A DNA stretch of 64,000 nucleotides from Takifugu bimaculatus. Lineage: Eukaryota; Chordata; Actinopteri; Tetraodontiformes; Tetraodontidae. Positions 51,501 through 63,371 of this stretch are shown in pieces (position 1 is the stretch's first letter; each line of letters begins with the position of its first letter). The position numbers and the translations under genes are program-made. Location: assembly GCA_004026145.2 (NCBI GenBank), contig CP034976.1:14306171-14370170 (forward strand), given 5' to 3'. Below the pieces are notes generated by a model. The model was not told the origin of the DNA. It did not search any database and saw nothing but the letters and a program-made list of their open reading frames with translations.

Positions 51501-51671
51501 TGATTTGCCGCCATTTGGCCGAGGCCGAGGCAGCTATTTTGGTGGAATTATGGGGGTATTGATTGCAGAAATAAGAGCGGTTTTACAGCGAGCAGCAGAC
51601 CAGGACCAGAGGCTGGATGAGGAGAAGAGGATTGCCACTTTATTAGCCAACAGTGTGTTAGCCATTCCTCC

Positions 51672-51705
<34 letters not shown>

Positions 51706-52499
51706 GCTCCTCCTCCTCCTTTTGTCTTTTACCATCCTCTCCTCCATCTCTTCCTGACCGCAGTGTCTTTGCTCACATCATTATAGTCTGTCTTCACCTC
51801 CTTCAGATTACTTTAGGAGCCTGGAGACATCAGCCCTCTTTCTTCCTCTTTCACTCCTTCCCTCTTTTTCTCTTCACCTCTATTACTAAAACCCCCGAAG
51901 CTGCAATTCCAGGAACATTACCAAAAGGGATAAAAAAAAGTCAACCCAGTCCATGTTCTAATCTTCAGATGCCGATAGCTCCGGTGATGGAATTAAAACG
52001 GTTCATAATCCGAAATTACGGAATCTGAGGCTAATATAGAACCATCAGATCTGAGCACAAGTATTCCATCTTCTGCTTGTTACTCCTCTCTCCATCCTTC
52101 CCATCCTTCAACACCTTCACCTTTGCTACTTTAAGCTCATTTTACGTCATCAGTTGGACGGACTTGGCATCGTTGTGAGGCCGCAATCATTGTTGCACAA
52201 TAAACGCTCATTTTAGATGGTTTATTTAAATAATGGGATGGGATACACATCAAAGGGAACTTAATCTTGTTTATTTCTGTAATTCTGACTGTAACAGATG
52301 CCGTGTGAATAAAGAGCAGATTTAGAGCAGATTTCTTTACACATCCATATTTTTATACTGATTATGTTGAATTGGTGTAATGGAAAATTAATCTAACAGC
52401 AGTGTGATAAATAACAAAGTAATAAATAGACTGAACTTAATAGTTGACACTAACAATGCTGGTGGAGATGCCGTGTTCACCAGTATGGTTGGTTTTGAC

Positions 52500-52900
52500 T
52501 GGGAGGATTGGGAGGAGCGCTTCAGGCAACAGGGAGGAGGATTTTCCATCACTGTCGGAAGATGAAACCTAATTGTCTGCATGTTCCCAGGTATTGCGTA
52601 ACGCGCGGGGAGAGAGCCGCAGTAATTAGCCCATTAACCCTAATGTGTCTGAATCATCTGGGCAGAGAAAGAGCGGCGGGTGTCAGCAGCGCTGCGCCGA
52701 GCCTCAGCTGCACGACCCGCACGTCAGACATCATCAGCATGATCAGCTCCATCGATCGTCCGGGAAGCTTCCTGAAGACTCGGGCGTTTACGCCATGGCC
52801 AAGCGCCGGACGAATTAAAAACCACCGCGAGCTCGCCAGCAGCCACAACGACAGCAGTGAAACCCACTTCCTGCTTTAGCAGGGCCGCGAGAGTTAGCGC
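52500..52900. promoter_or_regulatory. Candidate conserved noncoding element
   Basis: 400-bp repeat-free island with CCTAATTGTCTG, GCAGTAATTAGCCCATTAA and CGATCGTCCGG, open in several frames on both strands. It has no splice structure or recognisable protein similarity. Composition is typical of vertebrate developmental CNEs; this is inference. Confidence 0.3.
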
Positions 52901-53539
52901 ATTAAAAATCTGCCAATGCTGATTTGACCCTTTCATCGTATCTGCCCATCACACACATAGAAATGTTTTGTAACCATGGTGACCACGCTGATGTTTGTAC
53001 GACACACCTGTACATAAATCCTGCCTAAACCTCGGGGAGGGGTCAAAAGAGGCTTTTCAGGCACCAGTCCTGGCGTCTGGGCCTTCCTACCAGTGTGAAC
53101 CAGAAGGGTGGTCCAGGCATCGCTTTGTTAGATGCTAAGCTACATCTCTGCGGGAGTTAAAAGGTTTCGATGCTAGCTTAGCTTTAGCTTAGCTTTCTCA
53201 GGCAGCTGCAGAGGAGACAGTTGCAAATGTTTTCCTTTTAAGCGTGGTTGTGCTCTAACCCCCCCCCCACACCCCTTTAATATTACACTTATATGTCCGA
53301 CCTCGAGTAATGTGCTTTACCCATTTCCTCTCAGTCTGGGTGTGTCCATCCATCCGTCGGGGGGGGGGGGCTGGTATGGTCAGGGGGGATCCCTCCACTC
53401 TGCTCCCTCCCACATCACCCCCACACCCCTCCTTACTGAAAATGCACTTTTAAAGCACCTTAATTGCATTGGTGTGATAACCCCGTGGGCCCGAGACAGG
53501 AAGCCTGGTCATATAGAGGTTTAAGGGGCTGGATGAGTG

Positions 53540-53620
53540 GAGTAAGTCTGCGCTGAGGAGGAGGAGGAAGGAGAGGAGGAGGAAGAGGAAGAGGAGGAAG
53601 GAGAGGAGGAGAGGAGGCTT
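53540..53620. repeat. GGA/GAG-rich purine tract
   Basis: About 75 bases of (GAGGAG)n-like purine sequence. Confidence 0.85.
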
Positions 53621-53752
53621 TTTGCATCAAATCAATGGAGCATCCAGAGGCTAATGCAGCTCTGGGCAACTCCTCAGGAAGCATTAAGACTATTAGTGCA
53701 GGTCTGGCAGGACGTGCACGCGCTCGCAAACACACGTGAACCGTGTAGTCTC

Positions 53753-53782
<30 letters not shown>

Positions 53783-53786
<4 letters not shown>

Positions 53787-55785
53787 CTCTCACCATCAGC
53801 ATGTGTGAACGCTGCATTTTAACTGCTATATTTTCAGGTCAAATCTACAAATTTACACTAAAGAAAAGAAGAAAAACAACCAACCAAATCTTCTACAGCT
53901 AAAACTCATCATTTTGTTTGTTTTTTAAATCGGGAGGACATGAAAGATCTCAGACTGAATCTGCTGAGTAACTCAAACGGGCAGCCACAGCAACACTGAT
54001 GGAATCGTCCTCCCGAAGAGGATCGTGGCTGTTCCAAGCTGCGGCCGGTGGCGAGCGCCCGAGGGAGCGTCCACGGCAGCTGTGTGAAGAGTGCAGGGGG
54101 GGTTTGATGTCTGAGCCCCCCCATGTGGGCGGATGCTTGTTCGCTTGTCATCCCTCCACAGCCTGATACACGCAGCTTTGCTGGCTCGATAAATTCAGCA
54201 GATCTGAAGCAAATGGACGTGTTTGGAGGGTCCAGCAGAGAAAAAGAAAGATCCAAATTAAAGCCCCGTCCAGCCGAGACCCTGTTAGCAGCCACTTTAG
54301 GACAAAATGGAGGATTGTAGATCCTGTTGTTAAGCTGCATCTGTGGGAATATTTGGCTGTTTTAGCCAACATGAAAAGACAAAAAGGCCGATTCCGTCCT
54401 GTGGTTTTGAATCAGTTTGTCAGCAATAATTATCAGGACGATGCTCTCGTTTCCCCTGATGTGTTAAAGTGTGTAAAAGATGGGAGAAAGAATGGAGGAA
54501 AACAGCGGTAGGAAGGAGGATCATCTCAGAATCGTGCAGAAAGGGGAATAACAGACACAACCTGCAAGCTTCTTCTCTCCAAACTGTCAAATTTTAACTG
54601 CTTGGCTAAACTTGAGTTTGAATCGACATTTTAATCGACTCCAGGTGTTGCAAGGCTACATTAGATTCAGGGATTTTCTGCTCTTTGTGCGGTGTGGACA
54701 CACCTGATCTAACTGGCCTTTACTCCAGGTCGCCCTCATTGGCTGGTGAGAACTAGTGACTAGTGAGGATGAAAAAAGAAAAGAGTGTGAAAGCAAGACG
54801 ACGAGAGAATCCAATTATAGTCCGGTCAGCATGATGAACGATTATTGAAATGCGGATGTGTTGACTTTTCTTTTGCCCGTCTGTTTCAACACACTTCTGC
54901 CTCGGATGTTCCTGCAGGTAATTCAATCATGTCTGAAATATAACAGAGAATGTCTTCTTCCTCTTTTCCAGGAATCCCTGAACGAGGGATTTTCCTTTCA
55001 GCTGATTAGCTGGTCAGCTATCCATCACATTCTGTAATGTTGTAATGTTACACGTGTTTGAACCACGACCAAACATGTTTTACACATATGACCGATGGCT
55101 TGTTGCTCAGTGGGGTGAAGCTAATAACAGCATCCACAACAGCAACAAATGATAGCATTGCTAACAGCTTTGAAGCATCGTTTTCTATCATTTTGAGACT
55201 TGAAATAATTATTTTGCCATTTTGGGAGACTAAACTTTGAACACTTTAGCGTCATTTGTCATAAGAGTTTATGTGCTCCTGTGAAATGATGTAAGAAGGA
55301 GGTGAAGGAGTTAAATGAAGCCATCTTCAGAAACACAATTACTGCTTTACCTCCTCAAACACCCAGAAAGCTGCTCAAGTCTGCTGTGACCACAGCAGGG
55401 GGGCGTGGTGGGCTGGACGTGGGCTGTTCTCCCGTTGCAGTCGATGTCATCAGCACTGAGCGCCCCATCTTCATCAAAGGAAAGGAAAAGATCAAAGATA
55501 CCTTTAACCCGAGGCAGCGATAAGATCTGACTTTACAACATTTTTTGCTCACTTCTGTTGTTCTCACTTTACAGATTTTCTTGTCAAAGCCGTCCGTCTC
55601 CTCTGAGGAGGCTCAGGCTACCTGATCGGTACCTGATCCCCGCTGCCGGATCTGTTCACCAGATCCACCATTCAGCTCGCAGCGCCGTGATGACAGACGT
55701 GTGGAAACACCTGCTCACCTCACCCCTGGAATAGAAGATCAAACTGAGAGCTGACAGTTGATGTCCTCCTGTTCCCACAGGTGGC
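53783..55785. other. Intergenic, no gene recognised
   Basis: Mixed sequence without exons, repeats of note or RNA genes that I can support. Confidence 0.55.
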
Positions 55786-55789
55786 GGAA

Positions 55790-56470
55790 CTGGATCAGGG
55801 TCAAACTGGATCAGGTAAAACTGGATCAGGTCAAACTGGATCAGGTCAAACTGGATCAGGTCAAACTGGATCAGGGTCAAACTGGATCAGGTAAAACTGG
55901 ATCAGGGTCAAACTGGATCAGGGTTAAACTGGATCAGGGTCAAACTGGATCAGGTCAAACTGGATCAGGGTCAAACTGGATCAGGTTATACTGGATCAGG
56001 GTTAAACTGGATCAGGGTTAAACTGGATCAGGTCAAACTGGATCAGGGTCAAATTGGATCAGGGTCAAACTGGATCAGGGTCAAACTGGATCAGGTTATT
56101 CTGGATCAGGGTTAAACTGGATCAGGTTAATCTGGATCAGGGTTAAACTAGATCAGGGTCAAACTGCATCAGGTCAAACTGGATCAGGGTCAAATTGGAT
56201 CAGGTTATTCTGGATCAGGGTTAAACTGGATCAGGTTAATCTGGATCAGGGTTAAACTAGATCAGGGTCAAACTGCATCAGGTCAAACTGGATCAGGGTC
56301 AAATTGGATCAGGTTAATCTGGATCAGGTTAAACTGGATCAGGGTCAAACTGGATCAGATCAAACTGGATCAGGGTCAAATTGGATCAGGGTTAAACTAG
56401 ATCAGGGTCAAACTGGATCAGGTTAAACAGGATCAGGGTCAAACTGGATCAGGTCAAACTGGATCGTGGT
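55790..56470. repeat. Minisatellite of alternating 15- and 16-bp units (GGATCAGG(G)TCAAACT), with a 109-bp higher-order repeat
   Basis: More than 40 head-to-tail copies of GGATCAGGTCAAACT or GGATCAGGGTCAAACT with point variants (TTAAACT, TTATTCT, TTAATCT). A block with the rarer variants AACTAGATC and AACTGCATC is repeated once, 109 bp later (56161 versus 56270), showing higher-order duplication. Every unit contains GATC. Confidence 0.95.
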
Positions 56471-57050
56471 GACCCTGGATGGTTCCGGCCCAGAACGTGG
56501 ACACGCCCACACGACAAACAGGAAAAGCCAACCTGTAACATCCTTCATCTGACTGTCCGCCTCATTGTGTGTTTGTCCCCAGCCAACTCATCTGGTTGCT
56601 ATGGTAACCCCACATATTGTGTACGTATGGAGGGTATCTCGGTGGACGGACGTGCTTTCAGCAGGTGTAAAGCTTGATCATTATCACCCAGGCGTGTCAG
56701 CGTGTGCACACCTCCCCGACATAATTTTCCCAGCATTACCCCCCCCCCAACCCCCACCCCCACCCCCATCACCCTTATGTACAGCTCTCGCCTGCTGTCG
56801 ATTGTATTTGTGAGTATTTTTAGGCGTATTTTTCTCTCCGCTCTCATGACTCCGCCAGCTCGGAATTGATCTCCGTCTTCTCCGCGTCTCCTCCTTTACA
56901 TCAGATTTTCTCCCTCCGTCTCTTCACTCCATAGATTTTCCTCGCCACCCTTTTACGTTCTGTTTGCAGTCTCTCCGCCTTTTTCTCCGCTTTCATATTC
57001 CCTGTACCATGTCGGAGTGGCGAGGCCTGCCATGAGCGGAATCCGTCAGT

Positions 57051-57052
<2 letters not shown>

Positions 57053-57101
<49 letters not shown>
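57053..57101. repeat. (GT)n microsatellite
   Basis: About 24 GT units. Confidence 0.95.
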
Positions 57102-57102
<1 letters not shown>

Positions 57103-57739
57103 AATAGGGCCAGAAATCCTGTGGGATAGAGGCACAAACAACATCCGCAGGGTAACAAACTGTTTTTTTTATTTTCCACTGGTGCTAAGATACACCACCA
57201 CAGAGCGAGGGATGAAAGAAGAGAGGGAGAGAGAGAGAGAGAAAGAAAATGTTTGGGATGGAGTTAAAAATACATCTGCTCCAGATGCTTTTGATGCTTT
57301 TCTTAAATTTTCCCTGCCTTTCAAACTGCCTAATCCCACCCAGGACGGTCTCTGGATGATTTGAGTCTCTCTTCACACATCGACACTCAGCGCAGCTGTG
57401 TCTGCATCCCCTGTGTCTTTATGTTGAAGGGAATATCCATCTGGCTGCTTGCACGTTTGGAGTAAAAATAACGGAAACGTGCCGTGAAAAGTAGTCAGAG
57501 ATCATGCTGAATAAGTACCTGGCTAACGCGGTGTTGGGGGATTTCAGACACTAAATGTAATTTCTTGTGTGTTAGCACGTCCGCGGGCCTTTTCGCTCAG
57601 ATGATTCTGAAGATCTAACGTGAGATTTGGTAGCCTATAGTGGCGGTGTCGCAGATGTAATGGGATATTTAGCCTCCCTCTTTACTGAATCTGTGGTGGG
57701 AGGGGGGGGGGATCTCACTTTCTGTCAGACTGGACCATT

Positions 57740-58100
57740 CGTCCAGTTGGAGAATTGTGCCACAGCTACCGTCCGCGCACCACTGCCGAGCCTGTGTGAA
57801 ACAGATAAAAGCCAATAAAAGACACTGGCGGCGCTGCCCAACCATCCTGCTGTTTCCCCCGTCGGTGGATCGATGCAGGAAGTTGAAACAACATCTACTG
57901 GATGTGAATTTTAATGCTTTCCAACAGAAGGGAGTGCATCTTGCCACAAAGTCCGAGCTGGATAATAAAGACGGCTTTTGTGTTTGCGTCCGGCGAGGTC
58001 GTTCATTAATCTGGCTGACAGGTTCTGAGCGAGCTCAGCAGCACCGTCAGTGGTGGAGAATCACAATGAGACAAATGAGGCGTCGGTCGGCCGGAGCGCT
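57740..58100. promoter_or_regulatory. Candidate conserved noncoding element or cryptic open region
   Basis: 360-bp repeat-free island with GATA cores (ACAGATAAAAG), TTTTAATGC and TTCATTAATCTGG. A 118-codon frame is open across it on the plus strand, but the product shows no recognisable domain. Regulatory function is more likely than coding; both are inference. Confidence 0.25.
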
Positions 58101-59002
58101 GATGCCCTCCTGACATCAGTTAACGCCTTCTGAAACAGGCCGAAAGACAAATGCCTGACAGAGGGAAGTCTGCTGGATGTCCGTTAACGGACCAGACTGT
58201 TGGTTAGCGCGTTAGCAGAATGACTTGATGTATTGCTGCAGCCTTTGTGGGATGGACAGAACCTTCAATTGAAGTTGATCTGGAATAAAAACCTTTTTTT
58301 TGTTTCTTTTATATATGAAATTTGATGCCTGTGATCACCATTTGGATCCGGATGGTGCTACCAATCCTTCAGTAATGAGCTGCCATCCAGGGAATCCTAA
58401 CTTCCCAGCTGATATCTGGCTGGTTTTTATTTCTTCTTGTTTCTTTCTGCACCTGAGGGAACTTCCAACATTTGAACCTCTTCCAAATCAGCATTTGTGC
58501 ATCTCATAAATGCAGCTTTGGACTCCAGTTGTAGTTTTGGTGTCAGCAATTAATAACAGGGTGTCGTCTACATAGAAGGGGTGTTTACCCGCACAAACAC
58601 ACCTATACAAGTATTTTTCTATTCATTTTATTATTCCCTATTTGTTTTTCATTGTCCTTTGATTCTGTTGTTCATGCGAGAACGCAGCCCCCTGGCCAAT
58701 GTAGGGGGGCTTTAACAAGAATTCCTTTTCCTCCTGCACATTTGTTGTTTTCAGGGTTCCTTCCTTCTTTGGCTGGAAGCATCTTCACAGCAAGCAGCCA
58801 CCTCCCAGTTGGGCTGGGTCTTCAACACAAAATGATGACTGTGTACCTCGGCGCTGATTCTGATCTCACTCTGGTGAGGTCACCATCGACTACACCCACA
58901 ATGAGGAGAACCACATTTCCCAGGGGCAGCTGGGGTGTGGAGGGGAACTGGGGGACTAATATAATATACACGTCAGGGAGTGTGAGAAAGTGATGGCGTG
59001 CA

Positions 59003-59005
59003 TGT

Positions 59006-59085
<80 letters not shown>
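59003..59085. repeat. Compound (TG)n(AG)n microsatellite
   Basis: About 14 TG units run directly into about 27 AG units. Confidence 0.95.
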
Positions 59086-59088
<3 letters not shown>

Positions 59089-59835
59089 TGTAATCCACAG
59101 ATACTCAAATGCCTTTTCAAACTTCCCCCAAAAGGAAGAAACAAATGTTTTCCATAATTCAAGCCTACAAGTATGACCACTTAACCATTTAACTGCGACA
59201 CTTATCCTCTCTGTCCCAGTGTAACCAGTCCATTACACCACCATTCTTTACACGTTAGACTGTATCAGCATCAGTAAATAAATGATGTAACCTGTCTGCA
59301 CCATATTTACTGTGATAAACAGGCTGTACAAGTCATTGGTGTTGCTTTTGCTTTCATTCTGACGCCCCTTTTAGTCACTGTGCACTTTATTCTGTGCTCT
59401 TGTGATTTTCAACCTCGGCGTTCGACATGATTTTATCAACATCTGAGGTTGGTTTCCCTGGAAAAAACACACGACTGGCACCGTCACGGGTTCATGCACC
59501 TCCCACATTGATGATCTGGAATGGGAATAACTATCGATCGGGCTTAAGAACGCAGTGACAATGTTGAATAATTCAGCCACAGAGCAGAGCAGAGCGCTCC
59601 TCTGTGAACGGCTGATCCATCAGCATTTAGGAGCCCAAAACCACAGCAAAGCACGTATCATGTGTGCGTGTGTGCGTGCGCGTGCTCGGTAACCTACAGA
59701 AGGTCTGGTTTGCCTGAGGGAGTTACACACAGATCGGTGTGAAAGATGTGGGGGTGGCACTGCTGCACAGCCTGAGAGGACGCACTGTCTGAGGTCTGAG
59801 AGGGACACACAGATGCACATGCAGACAGACTGACA

Positions 59836-59882
59836 GAGAGAGAGAGAGAGAGAGAGGGGGAGGGACAGGGAGAGAGAGAGAT
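59836..59882. repeat. (GA)n purine repeat
   Basis: Interrupted GA/GGGAGGG run. Confidence 0.85.
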
Positions 59883-60680
59883 AAGCGCCTTCAGAGGGTG
59901 GGAAAGATAACGACAGATAGGGAAAGCAGCAGCACGGAAGCTGAAAGTGAGCAAGCGAGACAGACACAGGAAGAGAAAGAGATAGATAGAGGAGGCCGAA
60001 TTTCATAAATTAGATCAGCCGCCTTGCCGGTTTCCTAGCAACCCAGACAAGATGAGCCTGGTCTGGCCTGGTCTGTGCTCCAGAGTAAAGGTTTGTCTCC
60101 TGCCACGGTGGGCCAGGACCTTTGGAATAATAATCTGGGAATTTCAAGCAAAGCAAAAGCAGTCATGAGAAAATAAAGAACTTGTGATGAAGTCGAGCCT
60201 GTGGGAGAGCGAGAGAGACCAAATGCTGCAGCAGCATCCATGAATATAATCTTATTTTTAATAACATTCAGTACAACTTGTAAAAAAAAAAAATCATTGT
60301 TTCTTAATGAAAGTAATAAAATCTTCTTTCTGTATCTTAGAAGCCTCTAAGCCACCCTGCTCGTTTCTCTCAGCTGAGGAAGACGAAACAGTGTAAAAAA
60401 AATTGCATTTTTAATATATTTTCTTCACTTTTCGGCACTTCTTCTTCCTGTCGCCTCGTGAAAAATCCTTTTAGTACTTTCAGAATGTTTTTTTAAGGTG
60501 AGAATCTGAGCAGGATGGCGTGGACACAATGGTTAAACTGGGACACTGGGCATGACCAGAAGGACCCCCCCACCTCCTCACCAGCATATGAGCGCCCTCT
60601 AGCGTCATGGATGAGACGATGAGTGGGGACGCCATCGATTCTTCTACCTTCATTAAAATACCACAGAAAGAGAGGCTGAT

Positions 60681-60729
60681 ATGTGTGTGTGTGTGTGTGT
60701 GTGGTGTGTGTGTGTGTGTGTGTGTGTGT
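60681..60729. repeat. (GT)n microsatellite
   Basis: About 24 GT units with one GG interruption. Confidence 0.95.
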
Positions 60730-62067
60730 AGGCTAAAATAGGTTAAAGCAGCCCTCAGGAAAATAATGTATAAGAATTCCCAATTATGTTTAGATTTGGT
60801 GACAATATACTGTGATTATTAGCTAGTTACTAACAATAGATACAATAGAAGATCCATTGCTTTTATGAATTCCAACCTGAAAATCATATCAAAAAGATGC
60901 AGTTACTCTTAATTCAAGAGAGAAAAAAAAAAACTACAATAAAAATACAATAAGTGCAAAATAAGTTAAAAAAAATCAGATTTTACCCCCAAAATTTTAT
61001 TATAAAAAGGTAAATATACTTCTCAAAATGTAAAAGGAATGAAGTTTTTAAATATATTCACCTCTAAATATAATCGGCTCAGAAACTACAAAAACACTGT
61101 CTGAGCTGGTCGAAAAATAAGTTGGAGCTAAAACAGGACCCTGTGGAACACCTCACCCCCACCAACAGAGAGAACCCTTAGAATTAGACATTTATTTTGT
61201 TAGACATTTATTATTTACATTTATGATCAGCTCTAATATTATTGTTTTTAAGCACACACACCTGAGTTCATCCTGTAATGTTTTAATATAAATTAGCTGA
61301 AAGTTGTGAGCACCACCAGAGGTAGAGAATTGTGAGACAGAGCCTTTGCACAGGCACAGGCGTCAATGAATGCCCTGAAATGTTATAAGTGTAATCAGCC
61401 ACGCGGCGTCTATAGGAGCAGCCCTTTTCCTGCAGAGTATAACGCAAAGCTGACGTTGAGTTCTATTAGAAACAGTGAGAAAAGTCCTCAATTGAAAATA
61501 AATATTTAAAAAATAAAAAAGGGTCATTCGTGCATGCGACTCCTTCTATTTAATGGGACAGGGGTCATATTATATCCTCAGTCGTTTGACTGCACATGGT
61601 TTCTTTTAAATAACCAAAGGTTAAAAGGTCACGAGATTTTTTTTTAAAAAGTCGCATTTGTAGATATGAATGCAATAATACTATATGAGTATGAATAATA
61701 TTCTCCTCCACAGTAAATCTAGAGTGTAGAGGTGGTCAGGTGGGGGGAATATGATTAATACTGTATTTAATAAGAATAATACAGCGATAGCGACAACGTT
61801 TTACCTGCAGGTGAGTCGACGTGGACAAAACAGAAGAGAAGTGACGTGAGAAAGAGTCTGCAGCAGCACTTCCTGTTTCTCTGTGTCAATCAACAGAATC
61901 TTTTCTCATCTGTCCAGGCACCATCCGTCAGGAAGAGAACAATATAGGTAAAAACAGGCATCTACGAGCATCTCTAGCTCTCTTCAGAGTCTCTTGTCCT
62001 GCCTGTTCCTGAGGGAGGGGCTCCTGGGATCCATATTTTAGTCCAGAGATGGGTAAGTGGACTGGTT
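60730..62067. other. AT-rich region including the probable abhd5 3'UTR
   Basis: Downstream of the abhd5 stop. Minus-strand AATAAA signals occur near 61190-61215, in AT-rich sequence, so the 3'UTR may extend about 0.85 kb. At about 61105-61150 the minus strand reads GVPQGPVLAPTYF, weakly resembling the LINE reverse-transcriptase VPQGSVLGPLLF block. Confidence 0.4.
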
Positions 62068-63371
62068 TCAGCCCACTTTGTCACACGCTCTCAGAACCCT
62101 GTGGTTGAAGTCGTCCGGCTGGTCAGCGTAGACGTAATGTCCCGCCCCGCGGATGGTCTGCAGAGAGCGTCCAGAGGAGGACGTTTAAAAGGCGTAGAAA
62201 CAAATGACTAAATAACAACAAAATAAACACGTTGCACTATATTTACACTATATCGGGCTGGAATCATGTCTAGACTGACGCAGGTATTTTGGTCACATGA
62301 TATCACTTCAGAGTCAGATGTTTCATCAGGACGGATTCAGACGGACAGCAACAAATATTAAACTGTTTACCGGCCCAAATATTTCAGCAGGTTCGGCCAC
62401 GTCCCGGTCAGACAGACAGCGCCTGTTGACAGTCGATGTTCTGGGTCCAAACACTCATTTAAACCCCAACCCAGCACACTCTGCAGGGTTGCTTCAGGAC
62501 AAGAAAGAGCTCAAATGATCTTACTATGATGTCCACGGGACGCTCTGGTGTCAGCTCTCTGATGGCGGCCCCTGAGTTGCTGTCCACGCTGGATCGGGAC
62601 CCGTAGACGGCGGTGATGGGGATGTGAGGCTGCAGCTGGTCCATCCTCTGGCTCATCGGCCTCTTGGCCCAGCCGTAGGGAACGGTCATGTTCCTAAAGG
62701 CCGTCTCGCCACTGCAACGAGGCGGAAGAGCATTCAAGTTGACTGAGAAAGAACAAGTCAGGGACTCATAAGGGGAAAAAAACTTGTATTTTTAAAAAAG
62801 ACTAAATGGCGAAGGGCTGGGGGGACTGTGGTGAGCTGTACGAGGACAGCGGGCAGACCTGGGACTCTGCGCGTTCATGTGGTAGATGTACTCTGGCACA
62901 GTGTTGTCAACGAACATGGACGAGAACTTCTTCTTGAAGTCGGGTCTCAGTATCTGGACCAGAGCTGGACCTACAGGGACCACAAAGAGCATCATAAAAG
63001 GCTGTCTGCTGCAGTAAATTTGATCTCAACAAACTATAATCCAGAATCTTAGTCGCTCGTCCATTCCATATATGGCATTAGTATTAGCACTGCTGCTATG
63101 ACAACCAGAGCCTTCTTGTCCTGTAGCATCTGTGTACCATCACAGAGATTTAATTTACTGTGATTATTTCAAAAAATGTTTTATCTAATAATAACTCGGG
63201 ATGACTCCAGCCTTACCCAGAGGTCCGAGTAGTCTCAGACCAGCCAGGGGGTTGAAGGGGGTAAACATGGCTCCAAGAGCTTTGATCCAGACTGGGATGG
63301 GTCGGTCTTCCTCCGCTGTGTCTGGGCGCTCGAGAAACCCCCAGGGCTCCACCAACACCATGTGCTTCACT
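62068..63371 (-). CDS. abhd5: ABHD5 / CGI-58, lipid-droplet co-activator of ATGL (partial; 5' exons beyond window end)
   Basis: Alpha/beta-hydrolase-fold protein that activates adipose triglyceride lipase on lipid droplets. Four 3' exons (descending): 63217-63371, 62859-62970, 62525-62711, 62068-62157, all with matching phases; about 180 of roughly 350 residues. The order seen is VKHMVLVEPWGF, DRPIPVWIKALGAMFTPFN, LRPDFKKKFSSMF, GETAFRNMTVPYGWAKRPM, YGSRSSVDSNSG, then GAGHYVYADQPDDFNHRV with the C-terminal HxxxxD motif, ending ACDKVG. The strings VPYGWAKRP and GAGHYVYADQP fit ABHD5 better than its paralogue ABHD4 (which has a Trp in the YGSDTWID region and GASHH). The nucleophile-elbow exon, which in ABHD5 carries Asn instead of Ser, is outside the window. 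Confidence 0.93.

Noticed and set aside
51505..51786. Frame with RAADQDQRLDEEKRIATLL followed by a proline-rich run
   Set aside because: Looks protein-like in part, but the proline run comes from a CTC/CCT repeat, there is no recognisable domain, and no splice-consistent partner exon was found.
55758..56021. Open frame encoding repeats of VKLDQ
   Set aside because: By-product of the 15/16-bp minisatellite; the mixed unit lengths break the frame further on.
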